From Brackiella oedipodis DSM 13743 (lineage in GTDB: Bacteria; Pseudomonadota; Gammaproteobacteria; Burkholderiales; Burkholderiaceae_B): a DNA stretch of 64,000 bases. The stretch lies in assembly GCF_000621025.1 (NCBI RefSeq), contig NZ_JHZJ01000011.1:62001-126000 (forward strand). The letters are read 5' to 3'. The first letter of the stretch is position 1; each line of letters begins with the position of its first letter. The position numbers and the translations under genes are program-made. This document shows positions 1 through 7,183 of the stretch, in pieces. Under the pieces are notes generated by a model. It did not search any database. It was not told the DNA's origin and worked only from the letters and a program-made list of their open reading frames with translations.

Positions 1-2
1 AT

Positions 3-257
3 TTACACCATCCACATGGTGATCACGTCGATGAGCACGTTATTGAAGTATCCGAGACCAATCCTGACCAATGCACACCAGAGCATGCTTGCAATGGTCA
101 CGAAAAAGGTCACGTCCATGGCCCAGATTGCGGCCACGAAGCGGTACCACACGGTGATCATGTCGACTATTTAGTCGATGGTCATTTACATCACCCTCAT
201 GGCGACCATTGTGATGATCATGGCCCTGTTGAATTAGCCAACAAAAAAGAATCTTAA
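3..257 (+). CDS. His-rich metal-binding protein, C-terminal fragment (5' end outside window)
   Basis: An open frame runs in from the window edge and ends in TAA, giving 84 residues with no start codon inside. The visible part holds 18 His and 4 Cys. The motif HHPHGDH occurs twice, near residues 2-8 and 63-69, so the protein is built from repeats. His/Cys-rich tails of this kind belong to small proteobacterial proteins thought to bind Zn or Ni, often near metal transporters, but the neighbour that would show this lies outside the window. A strong terminator follows directly. The reading frame and His-rich character are seen; metal binding is inferred from composition. Confidence 0.75.
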   Translation, partial: LHHPHGDHVDEHVIEVSETNPDQCTPEHACNGHEKGHVHGPDCGHEAVPHGDHVDYLVDGHLHHPHGDHCDDHGPVELANKKES

Positions 258-277
258 GAGTTTCTGTAAGATACAAA

Positions 278-308
278 GGCTACAAACTTAGGTTTGTAGC
301 CTTTTTTG
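278..308 (+). terminator. Rho-independent terminator after the His-rich gene
   Basis: A 10-bp perfect stem (278-287 with 292-301) with a TTAG loop is followed by six T. It lies 20 bases after the stop codon of the His-rich gene. Confidence 0.85.
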
Positions 309-362
309 TGTATAAATCATACGAAGCCAAGGCGGCATACAAGAGCTCTATTCAATAGACAC

Positions 363-400
363 AAAAAAAGCCCGAATAATATGAGATTATTCGGGCTTTT
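363..400 (-). terminator. Terminator of the tRNA-Gly transcript
   Basis: A perfect inverted repeat (AAAAGCCCGAATAAT, 366-380, with 386-400) has a 5-base loop. Read on the minus strand the stem ends in a run of seven T (369-363), just downstream of the tRNA 3' end. Confidence 0.85.
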
Positions 401-406
401 GAAATT

Positions 407-482
407 TGGAGCGGGAAACGAGTCTCGAACTCGCGACCTCAACCTTGGCAAGGTTGCGCTCTACCAACTGAGCTATTCCCGC
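407..482 (-). tRNA. tRNA-Gly (anticodon GCC)
   Basis: On the minus strand the 76-nt sequence begins GCGGGAATAGCTCAGTTGG and ends with the pairing acceptor strand TTCCCGC followed by an encoded TCCA. The anticodon stem-loop reads CCTTGCCAAGG, giving anticodon GCC, and the T arm carries the GTTCGAGAC consensus. A terminator follows at 400-363. The next gene upstream on the same strand ends at 509, so read-through cotranscription is possible. Confidence 0.97.
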
Positions 483-508
483 AGTTAAGTAAATAACTAT
501 ACACTAAT

Positions 509-1072
509 TTATTGGGCAGGGCAATCATTTATTTGGCCCCAAGCGTTATTTGCCCCACAATATTGCTGACGAGTGTTGCGAATACACGACGGTCGGCTAT
601 TAAAGTCCAGGCGTCGGCAAGCGGCCATTTTTTGTTGGAACTCCCCTTGCCAAGCTGCACCCGCAGAACTAGTAGCCGTCGTATTATTTCTTTGCAACGG
701 TCGATAGTTAGCGCTAGCACCCGTATCACCCTCAGTGACGGTATAGGCGCCGGCGTTATTGGCGCTGTTATTTTTTTCGCCAGTTTCTGCATTTTTCTCG
801 GATTGTTTAACGCTATTGCTATCAATCTTCCAGTTGACAGCTTGATGTTCTGGAGGTACGCCTTGAGAGCCATTGAGTAGCGGTTGCTGTGGCTGATTCA
901 TGACGGGACGCCCTTGCGCATCGACTTGGGGTTCGGGATCCAAGATGGCGGTATTGGGAATGTTGGCTTGATCTGGAACGTGATCAATCAACCAGTCACC
1001 TGCTTTGAGACCAATCGTGGTGGCAATCGCCGCAAAAATCAAAAGAGAAAAAATTAATAAACGCCAAGACAT
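509..1072 (-). CDS. Conserved hypothetical membrane-anchored or secreted protein
   Basis: The 187-residue protein starts with a short charged N-terminus and a hydrophobic stretch at about residues 4-22, which is either an uncleaved anchor or a signal peptide. A Pro/Gln/Asn-rich middle of low complexity follows. The C-terminal 40 residues are compact and carry three Cys (CRRLDF, SCIRNT, YCGANN) plus one near the end, suggesting a small disulfide-bonded periplasmic domain. No enzyme motif is recognised and the family is not identified. It starts 48 bases after the prfC stop and may be cotranscribed with it. The tRNA-Gly gene lies 26 bases further downstream. Confidence 0.65.
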   Translation of the reverse strand: MSWRLLIFSLLIFAAIATTIGLKAGDWLIDHVPDQANIPNTAILDPEPQVDAQGRPVMNQPQQPLLNGSQGVPPEHQAVNWKIDSNSVKQSEKNAETGEKNNSANNAGAYTVTEGDTGASANYRPLQRNNTTATSSAGAAWQGEFQQKMAACRRLDFNSRPSCIRNTRQQYCGANNAWGQINDCPAQ

Positions 1073-1120
1073 ATGGGTTCCTTTTAGGACATATAGGGTG
1101 ATTTTACTCGGTTTATAAGT

Positions 1121-2746
1121 TTATTGCGTTTGCGAAAATACCTGACCACTATGCTCGCGCATCATATGGAACTCTATGGCTGGATTCAGATCTTGAGCAA
1201 CCCGTAATTGCGCCGGTGAACTCACTAAAAATGCGGGCGCATTGACCACATCGTAAGCAATATGTTGGCTATTGCTTTGCATGAATTTTTTGAGCGCGAC
1301 GGGATCATCGCTGGTAAACCAACGAGCCATATTGTAACGACTTGGACGCAAAATCGCATCTACGTTGTATTCGGTTTTCAGGCGATGTGCTACCACTTCA
1401 AATTGCAACTGTCCCACAGCTCCTAAGAGCAAAGCACTGCCGATTTCGGGACGGAAGACCTGAATGGCACCTTCCTCACCGAGTTGGGTCAGGCCCGTGC
1501 GTAATTGTTTACTACGCAGTGGATCTTTGACTTCGACTTCGCGGAATAATTCGGGCGCAAAAAAAGGTAAACCCGTAAAGTGCAGGGTCTCGCCTTCGGT
1601 GAGTACATCGCCTAAATGTAAGACTCCATGGTTGGGAATACCGATCACGTCGCCCGCATAGGCTTCATCGAGAATGTCGCGGCGCTGCGACAAAAACGAA
1701 ACCACATTACTGCTGCGTAATTCTTTACCAGTGCGCACGATCTTAAGACGCATACCGCGCTCAAAACGTCCTGAGCTCACGCGCACAAAGGCTACACGGT
1801 CGCGGTGCGCAGGATCCATATTGGCTTGTACCTTAAAGACGACCCCTGTGAATTTATTTTCATCGGGCTCAACTAAGCGTTCAAGTGCTTGCCGTGGGCT
1901 TGGTGCTGGCGCCCATTGAACCAAGGTTTCTAGCACTTCTTGCACACCAAAGTTATTGACCGCAGAGCCAAAGAAAATCGGTGTTTGCTCTCCCGCCAGA
2001 AAGGCCGCTTGATCAAATGCAGGAGCCGCTTCTTGAATCAGTTCAATCTCTTCACGAGCCTTGGCAAAGGTGCTGCCAAAGCGTTCAGCAATCTGCGGAT
2101 TATCTAGGCCTTGCATAAACTCAACGTCGCCACCACGCTTATCTTGACCCGCCTTAAAGACGCGCATGCGGTCTTTTTGTAAGTCAAACACTCCGGCAAA
2201 ATGCTTACCCATGCCCACTGGCCATGTAAAGGGCACGCCATCCATGCCTAAGTGCGATTCGACTTCACTGAGCAGATCGAGCGGTTCTTGAACCTCACGG
2301 TCAAATTTATTAATAAAGGTAATGATAGGGGTATGGCGCGCCCGACAAACTTCTAATAGGCGAATAGTCTGAGGTTCGATACCATTGGCACCATCGATCA
2401 CCATAATGGCGGCGTCGACTGCCGTGAGTACACGATAGGTATCTTCAGAAAAGTCTTGGTGGCCTGGGGTATCAAGTAAATTGATGACACAATCTTGATA
2501 CTCCATTTGCATCACGGAAGAAGCCACGGAAATACCGCGTTGTTTTTCAATTTCCATCCAGTCCGACGAGGCATGACGGCTCGCCTTGCGAGCCTTAACG
2601 CTACCGGCAATTTGAATCGCCCCTGCAAACAAAAGTAGCTTTTCGGTTAAGGTGGTTTTACCCGCATCTGGGTGAGAAATAATGGCAAAGGTTCGGCGCC
2701 GCTTTACTTCTGAGCGGATTTTATTGGCGGCAGTAGGTTGAGACAT
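1121..2746 (-). CDS. prfC: Peptide chain release factor 3 (RF3)
   Basis: This translational GTPase removes RF1/RF2 from the ribosome after peptide release. The 541-residue product matches the usual RF3 length of about 530. The P-loop is HPDAGKTT at about residues 25-32, the G2 region includes RGISV, G3 is DTPGH near residue 96 and G4 is NKFD near residue 148. EF-G-like domains 2 and 3 follow, with no EF-G domain IV. The ATG at 2746 was chosen because the protein then begins MSQPTAANK as in the family. The longer frame would need a TTG at 2767. Neither start has a clear Shine-Dalgarno sequence. Confidence 0.96.
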   Translation of the reverse strand: MSQPTAANKIRSEVKRRRTFAIISHPDAGKTTLTEKLLLFAGAIQIAGSVKARKASRHASSDWMEIEKQRGISVASSVMQMEYQDCVINLLDTPGHQDFSEDTYRVLTAVDAAIMVIDGANGIEPQTIRLLEVCRARHTPIITFINKFDREVQEPLDLLSEVESHLGMDGVPFTWPVGMGKHFAGVFDLQKDRMRVFKAGQDKRGGDVEFMQGLDNPQIAERFGSTFAKAREEIELIQEAAPAFDQAAFLAGEQTPIFFGSAVNNFGVQEVLETLVQWAPAPSPRQALERLVEPDENKFTGVVFKVQANMDPAHRDRVAFVRVSSGRFERGMRLKIVRTGKELRSSNVVSFLSQRRDILDEAYAGDVIGIPNHGVLHLGDVLTEGETLHFTGLPFFAPELFREVEVKDPLRSKQLRTGLTQLGEEGAIQVFRPEIGSALLLGAVGQLQFEVVAHRLKTEYNVDAILRPSRYNMARWFTSDDPVALKKFMQSNSQHIAYDVVNAPAFLVSSPAQLRVAQDLNPAIEFHMMREHSGQVFSQTQ

Positions 2747-2970
2747 AGGTTTGGTAATCAGTAGCAAGATGCTACCCAGAAACTAAAAGGTCTAAGCACT
2801 TGCATCAAGACCTACATTTCGGTAGCACTTAAAATGACTTATTTTAACAAAACCAACCATCACTTAGGATTGAACGACTAAGGAATAAGTATATTAAGAG
2901 GGGCTGATAATGAGGGGATGAGATAGCCAAAAATACAGGAAAGTGTGACCCTAAAGTGTATAAGATAGTT

Positions 2971-3010
2971 TTGTTATCAACGGTTGCGCCATATATAATA
3001 CATTATTATA
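2971..3010 (+). promoter_or_regulatory. Candidate sigma-70 promoter with overlapping palindrome, upstream of the Crp/Fnr gene
   Basis: TTGTTA (2971-2976) and TATAAT (2994-2999) are separated by 17 bases, a near-consensus sigma-70 arrangement 90 bases before the regulator's start. The -10 box is the left arm of a perfect inverted repeat, TATAATA-CAT-TATTATA (2994-3010), so a bound repressor could block initiation. The rest of the 343-base gap 2747-3089 is AT-rich and shows no other feature. Confidence 0.5.
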
Positions 3011-3089
3011 TAGTAGTGAATATAATAGTTAAAATTAGCTAATAGGTTAAAATTACTAATATAACGAAGGCTCTAAATGGGTACAGCTA

Positions 3090-3761
3090 ATGGCGCAAAA
3101 AGTAAACGTAAAAAATGTCCTCAAAAACATAGCATTATTCAGTAAGTTAGATGATCATGCCTTAGATATTTTGGTGGAAGGGACGCGCCGTATGCAATGC
3201 AAAAAGGGTGATGTGTTGTTTAGCTCTGGAGAGCGTTGCGAAGGGTTGCACACAGTGGTGTATGGCCTTGTCAAATTATCTATTCTCTCTGTCCCAGGGG
3301 TCGAAAAAGTCGTTCGTATCGTGCATCCTCCACAAAATGTCGGTAAGCCATTTTTGTTTAGCGATATGCCTTATAGCGTCACGGCCACGGTACTCGAGGA
3401 CACCCTGATTTTTTTCACCAGCAAAGAAGCCATCTTTGAGGTCATGTATGACAATCCGGTGTTTGTCAATCAGATGCTGCATGGTTTAAGCAATTGGATT
3501 TATAGTTTGATGTACGACATCGAATCGTATTCATTACACTCAGCTGCACAGCGAGTGATTGGTTTTTTGCTCAAAGACAAAGAAATGGGTAATGGTGATG
3601 TCATTACCCTGAGTACCAATAAATCTGTGATTGCTTCTCGACTCAATATCACCCCCGAGCATTTTTCGCGTCTGCTACAAGAACTATCACATGACGGTCT
3701 CATAGAAGTTAAAGGGCGTAATATTAGAATCAACGACGTTGAACGACTCAAAAACTATTAA
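3090..3761 (+). CDS. Crp/Fnr-family transcriptional regulator
   Basis: The 223-residue protein has an N-terminal cyclic-nucleotide-type beta-barrel sensor domain (about 15-130), a long dimerisation helix (about 130-155) and a C-terminal winged helix (about 165-220). The recognition helix is in the region SRLNITPEHFSRLLQEL. The Fnr-type N-terminal Cys cluster is absent: the only Cys are in QCKKGD and ERCEG. It is therefore unlikely to hold an Fnr-like 4Fe-4S cluster and may sense NO through haem (Dnr/Nnr-like) or another effector. The gene stands alone, convergent with a DUF2249-like gene 26 bases away. Family membership is secure; the ligand is not known. Confidence 0.88.
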   Translation: MAQKVNVKNVLKNIALFSKLDDHALDILVEGTRRMQCKKGDVLFSSGERCEGLHTVVYGLVKLSILSVPGVEKVVRIVHPPQNVGKPFLFSDMPYSVTATVLEDTLIFFTSKEAIFEVMYDNPVFVNQMLHGLSNWIYSLMYDIESYSLHSAAQRVIGFLLKDKEMGNGDVITLSTNKSVIASRLNITPEHFSRLLQELSHDGLIEVKGRNIRINDVERLKNY

Positions 3762-3787
3762 GTAAAAAGACTCGTTAGATGTGCACC

Positions 3788-3997
3788 TTAGTAGACGGTG
3801 ACTTCGTAGTTGTGGTCAGCGATACGTTTTGTGCTAAAAGAGATACCGTTTTGTCGGAGAACACGGTAGACGTGGAAAGGATCAATATCAAAGATGAAGG
3901 TGGTAGGATTATTATTACTATTATTAATAATATCTAAGGCTTGGACGATGTATTCAACCGGTTCAGCACCTCGAAAATCGTAAATATTATTGGCCAT
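3788..3997 (-). CDS. Small DUF2249-like protein
   Basis: This 69-residue protein has a good ribosome binding site, AAGGAG, 8 bases before its ATG. The pattern (FRGAEPVEYIVQALD, a run of polar residues, FDIDPFHVYRVLRQNG, then a final beta strand) resembles the TusA-like fold of DUF2249 proteins. Those often sit near denitrification or NO-response genes and Dnr-type regulators. The neighbouring Crp/Fnr gene fits that association. No Cys is present, so a sulfur-carrier role like TusA is unlikely. The family link is my own pattern match and is moderate. Confidence 0.6.
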   Translation of the reverse strand: MANNIYDFRGAEPVEYIVQALDIINNSNNNPTTFIFDIDPFHVYRVLRQNGISFSTKRIADHNYEVTVY

Positions 3998-4182
3998 GAT
4001 TTGGCTCCTTATGCGATGAGATAGCCTTACAAAAAAGCTATGACATCAATAAATTTTTTTTAAAGATGCACTCATTAAAGCATAAGGGGGATTGATGAAC
4101 AATAAAATCAGACTAGCAGGCTTTATTTTTTTAGTTTAGGTCAATAAATAATTGAATTATTTATAGTTTTGTTGCGTATAAC

Positions 4183-4218
4183 CCAAAAAAAATGCCAATC
4201 CACCCACGAGATTGGCAT
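4183..4218 (-). terminator. Terminator of gabD
   Basis: The stem ATGCCAATC (4192-4200) pairs with 4210-4218 across a 9-base loop. On the minus strand a run of eight T follows (down to 4184). It lies 30 bases past the gabD stop codon. Confidence 0.85.
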
Positions 4219-4248
4219 ACAAAATCGTCCTACATTATGTCGTCAGAC

Positions 4249-5712
4249 TTAGTCTATTGCTAAGAGTATGTATTTGATTTCGATATAGTCTTCAATACCG
4301 TATTTGGAGCCTTCTCGGCCCAAGCCAGAATGTTTGACACCGCCAAATGGCGCGGCCTCATTGGAAATCAGACCGCTATTGACGCCGACAATACCATATT
4401 CCAATTGCTCAGCGACGCGTACGATGCGACTCACATCCTTGGCATAAAAATAAGAGGCCAAACCAAATTCCGTATCATTAGCGTATTGCACCACTTCGTC
4501 ATCCGCTTCAAATTTAAAAATAGGGGCCAAAGGACCGAAGGTCTCTTCTTTGGCGACCTGCATGTCTTGGGTAACATCGCGTAATACGGTGGGCTCAAAA
4601 AAGAGTTCGCCTATCTCATTGAGGACCTTGCCACCCGCGACCACTTGGGCGCCTTTAGAGGTGGCGTCATTGATATGTTCTTGTACTTTTTTGATAGCGT
4701 CTGCATTGATCAGCGGACCGACTGTTACGCCTTCTTGGGTGCCATCGCCAACCTTCAGTTTGGCTACCGCGGCTTGGAATTTTTGTAGAAAGTCTTCGTA
4801 AACGGCACTCTGCACATAAATGCGATTGGCGCAAACGCAGGTCTGACCGGCATTGCGGTATTTGCAAGCGATCGCCCCTTCGACGGCTTGATCTAAATCG
4901 GCATCATCAAAGACGATGAAAGGTGCATTGCCTCCTAATTCCATACTGATTTTTTTGATGGTGGAAGCGGTTTGCGCCATCAGTTTGGCACCTACAGCGG
5001 TAGAACCCGTAAAACTAAATTTTTTGATGCGATCGTCTTCAGTGAGGACCTGGCCGAGTTCGCTCGAGCTCCCCGTAATGACGTTAAAAACACCCGCCGG
5101 GATGCCAGCACGGTGTGCGAGTTCAGCCAAGGCTAGGGCCGATAATGGCGTTTGCGATGCGGGACGAATAATAAAGGTACATCCAGCGGCTAAAGCGGGT
5201 GCGGCCTTGCGCGTGATCATGGCATTGGGGAAGTTCCACGGGGTAATGGCGGCGCAGACACCAATGGCTTGTTTCTTGACCAAAATATGGGTTTTACTAT
5301 CTGGGCCAGGAATAATATCGCCATAGATCCGCTTGGCTTCTTCGGCATACCATTCTATATAGGAGGCACCGTAAGCGATTTCACCTTTGGCTTCTGCCAG
5401 CGGTTTGCCTTGTTCTAGGGTCAGGAGTAAACCTAAATCCTCTTGGTGCTGCATGATTAGGTCAAACCACTGCCGCAAAATCTGGCTGCGTTCTTTGGCT
5501 GATTTTTGTTGCCATGCCTTGAGCGCGTCTTGCGCGGCGCTGACTGCTTCTTCGGCTTCAGCGGCGCTAAGGGCAGGCACTTTGGCGATTTCTTGGCCTG
5601 TCGCGGGATTGACTACACTGATGGTTTCGGCGGATTTGGCATCACGCCAAGTACCGTTAATATAGACTTGTTGCTTGAGTAAGTTGCCGTCTTTGAGGCC
5701 TAAGCTAGACAT
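4249..5712 (-). CDS. gabD: NAD(P)-dependent succinate-semialdehyde dehydrogenase
   Basis: The enzyme oxidises succinate semialdehyde to succinate, the last step of GABA and related amine breakdown. The 487-residue length equals the family norm. Visible features are the cofactor region TPWNFPNAMITRKAAPALAAG, split here as TPWNFP and KAAPALAAG, the glycine motif FTGSTAVG, the general base in MELGGNAPF and the nucleophile in NAGQTCVCANR. The ATG at 5712 has GGAGGT six bases upstream; a frame extended to 5781 lacks such a site and was not used. There is no gabT or gabP beside it, so it is a single-gene unit. Other semialdehyde substrates are possible. Confidence 0.9.
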   Translation of the reverse strand: MSSLGLKDGNLLKQQVYINGTWRDAKSAETISVVNPATGQEIAKVPALSAAEAEEAVSAAQDALKAWQQKSAKERSQILRQWFDLIMQHQEDLGLLLTLEQGKPLAEAKGEIAYGASYIEWYAEEAKRIYGDIIPGPDSKTHILVKKQAIGVCAAITPWNFPNAMITRKAAPALAAGCTFIIRPASQTPLSALALAELAHRAGIPAGVFNVITGSSSELGQVLTEDDRIKKFSFTGSTAVGAKLMAQTASTIKKISMELGGNAPFIVFDDADLDQAVEGAIACKYRNAGQTCVCANRIYVQSAVYEDFLQKFQAAVAKLKVGDGTQEGVTVGPLINADAIKKVQEHINDATSKGAQVVAGGKVLNEIGELFFEPTVLRDVTQDMQVAKEETFGPLAPIFKFEADDEVVQYANDTEFGLASYFYAKDVSRIVRVAEQLEYGIVGVNSGLISNEAAPFGGVKHSGLGREGSKYGIEDYIEIKYILLAID

Positions 5713-5847
5713 GTGTACCTCCTTGGTAATCAAAAAGTCAGCGTAACAATTAGATTGTAATCGCTTACTTGACGAAAACAATGCCCTTGTTCACTAACAT
5801 AACATGCTTAGCTTAAGCTTGGCGCTCTTGCCAAGCGAGGCGCCACT

Positions 5848-6909
5848 TTATTGGTCGGCGTGCTTAGCGCTCGGTTGGTCGCTGTGGTTGTCGTTATCCT
5901 TATCCTTATCCTTATCCTTATCTAGGATCTCAACACTGACAGTGCGACCCGCTACAAAACCTAAATTATCATGAGGGATCGCATCCAAAACGATTTTGAC
6001 AGGAATACGTTGCGCTAAGCGTACCCATGTAAAGGTAGGGTTAACATTGGCCAACAAGCCTGAACTACGATCGCGCTCACGATCTTCGATACCGCTGGCA
6101 ATACCCTGTACATGACCTTCATATACCTCAGACTCACCCATGAGTTTGACGCGTGCCCGGTCACCCAAATGGATTTTTTTAAGTTTAGTTTCTTCAAAGT
6201 AACCTACAACGTACAGTTGTTGACGATTAATAATGGCCGCAATCGGTTCTCCCGTGCGAACATAGTTGCCGACACGTAAGGAGAAATTCGATAGGGTGCC
6301 GTCGTCTGGCGCTTTGACATCAGCACGCTGGCGATTGAGCTTGGCTAAATCTAAATTGTGTTCGGCAATGCCAACGGCCGCTTTTTTCTGGGCGAGATTA
6401 GCTTGAGCCTGTTCAAGCACGGCACGTTTTTGTTCGTAAGCGGCTTGTTTAGAAGCACTGGTGGTGCGCATAGTATCGATTTCGAGCTTAGAAGCGGCGC
6501 CATTGTCCAGAGCGATATAACGTTGTGCATTCTTTTTGGCGAGCTCATATTCTTTTTTGGCCGCGCGGATATTGGCTTGGGCGACGGTAATATTGGCCTG
6601 AGCTTGTTGATAGGCGGCCTGGCTACTTTCAAGGTCTGCTTGGGCTTGTTGCACATTTAAATTAGCACGAGCGATATCGATTCTAAACAATAAATCACCT
6701 TTTTTGACCTCCTGATTGTCTTGCACCTGGACGTCAGTGACTAGGCCTGAGACATCGGGGGCGACATTATAAACGTCGGCGCGCACCCGACCATCGCGCG
6801 TCCATGGCTCTTCGCTGTAATATGACCAAATATGCAGACAGCCAAAAATCGCAATAATGATGACCAACAAAAGTAATAAATATCGAGCAATTTTTTTTGA
6901 AGTGGGCAT
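5848..6909 (-). CDS. HlyD-family periplasmic adaptor, AaeA type
   Basis: This is the membrane fusion protein of an aromatic-carboxylate efflux pump. The 353 residues start with one transmembrane helix (about 8-28), followed by the family signature EEPWTRDGRVRADV and a biotinyl-lipoyl-like half. An Ala/Gln-rich coiled coil follows (about 75-190), then the second lipoyl half and a beta barrel containing FEETKLKKIHLGDRARV. The tail is a DK/DN repeat from a hexanucleotide repeat, then a His/Asp-rich end. It is the third gene of a minus-strand operon after the FUSC and DUF1656 genes, 6 bases from the latter. The substrate is inferred from the E. coli AaeA relative. Confidence 0.88.
   Translation of the reverse strand: MPTSKKIARYLLLLLVIIIAIFGCLHIWSYYSEEPWTRDGRVRADVYNVAPDVSGLVTDVQVQDNQEVKKGDLLFRIDIARANLNVQQAQADLESSQAAYQQAQANITVAQANIRAAKKEYELAKKNAQRYIALDNGAASKLEIDTMRTTSASKQAAYEQKRAVLEQAQANLAQKKAAVGIAEHNLDLAKLNRQRADVKAPDDGTLSNFSLRVGNYVRTGEPIAAIINRQQLYVVGYFEETKLKKIHLGDRARVKLMGESEVYEGHVQGIASGIEDRERDRSSGLLANVNPTFTWVRLAQRIPVKIVLDAIPHDNLGFVAGRTVSVEILDKDKDKDKDNDNHSDQPSAKHADQ
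5894..5922. repeat. Hexanucleotide tandem repeat (TTATCC) in the adaptor gene
   Basis: Four full TTATCC units and a partial fifth lie in frame near the 3' end of the adaptor gene. They encode the alternating Asp-Lys tail on the minus strand. Unit number can change without a frameshift. Confidence 0.9.
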
Positions 6910-6915
6910 GGTTTT

Positions 6916-7140
6916 TTATAAAAAAAGTGTATTCAGGAGCATATGCAATTTATGCACGATCACCAAGCAGGTGAAATACCAAAATAAATAGAAAATACTG
7001 GGGTAGGCTATCCAACCGCGAACGACTAGCTTATCGACGATTAAGTAATTAAAGAGGCGAAACACTAAATAGGCGAGCAGCAGCTCCACCAAAAACAAGG
7101 GTAGGTATAGACCAACAAAATCAAATTCACTAATGGTCAT
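6916..7140 (-). CDS. DUF1656 small inner-membrane protein, AaeX type
   Basis: This 74-residue protein of two hydrophobic helices starts MTISEFDFVGLYLP, the typical DUF1656 opening, and has a second helix rich in aromatic residues. DUF1656 proteins lie between FUSC permease and HlyD adaptor genes in Aae-type efflux operons, exactly as here. The ATG at 7140 was chosen over a TTG at 7155 because it matches the family start. Its own function is not established. Confidence 0.88.
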   Translation of the reverse strand: MTISEFDFVGLYLPLFLVELLLAYLVFRLFNYLIVDKLVVRGWIAYPSIFYLFWYFTCLVIVHKLHMLLNTLFL

Positions 7141-7183
7141 TGTGATAGTACCCAAGCGTGCAATATCTCTGTATATCTATGCA

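Noticed and set aside
306-488. A 60-codon plus-strand frame spanning the tRNA-Gly gene
   Set aside because: It runs through the tRNA and its terminator on the opposite strand, so it is not a protein gene.
512-880. Plus-strand 122-codon frame opposite the small envelope protein
   Set aside because: The minus-strand frame has a proper hydrophobic N-terminus and conserved Cys-rich end; the plus-strand one has no such support.
2961-2985. Fnr box before the Crp/Fnr gene
   Set aside because: ATCAA is present at 2976-2980 but the left half AGTTT does not match TTGAT.
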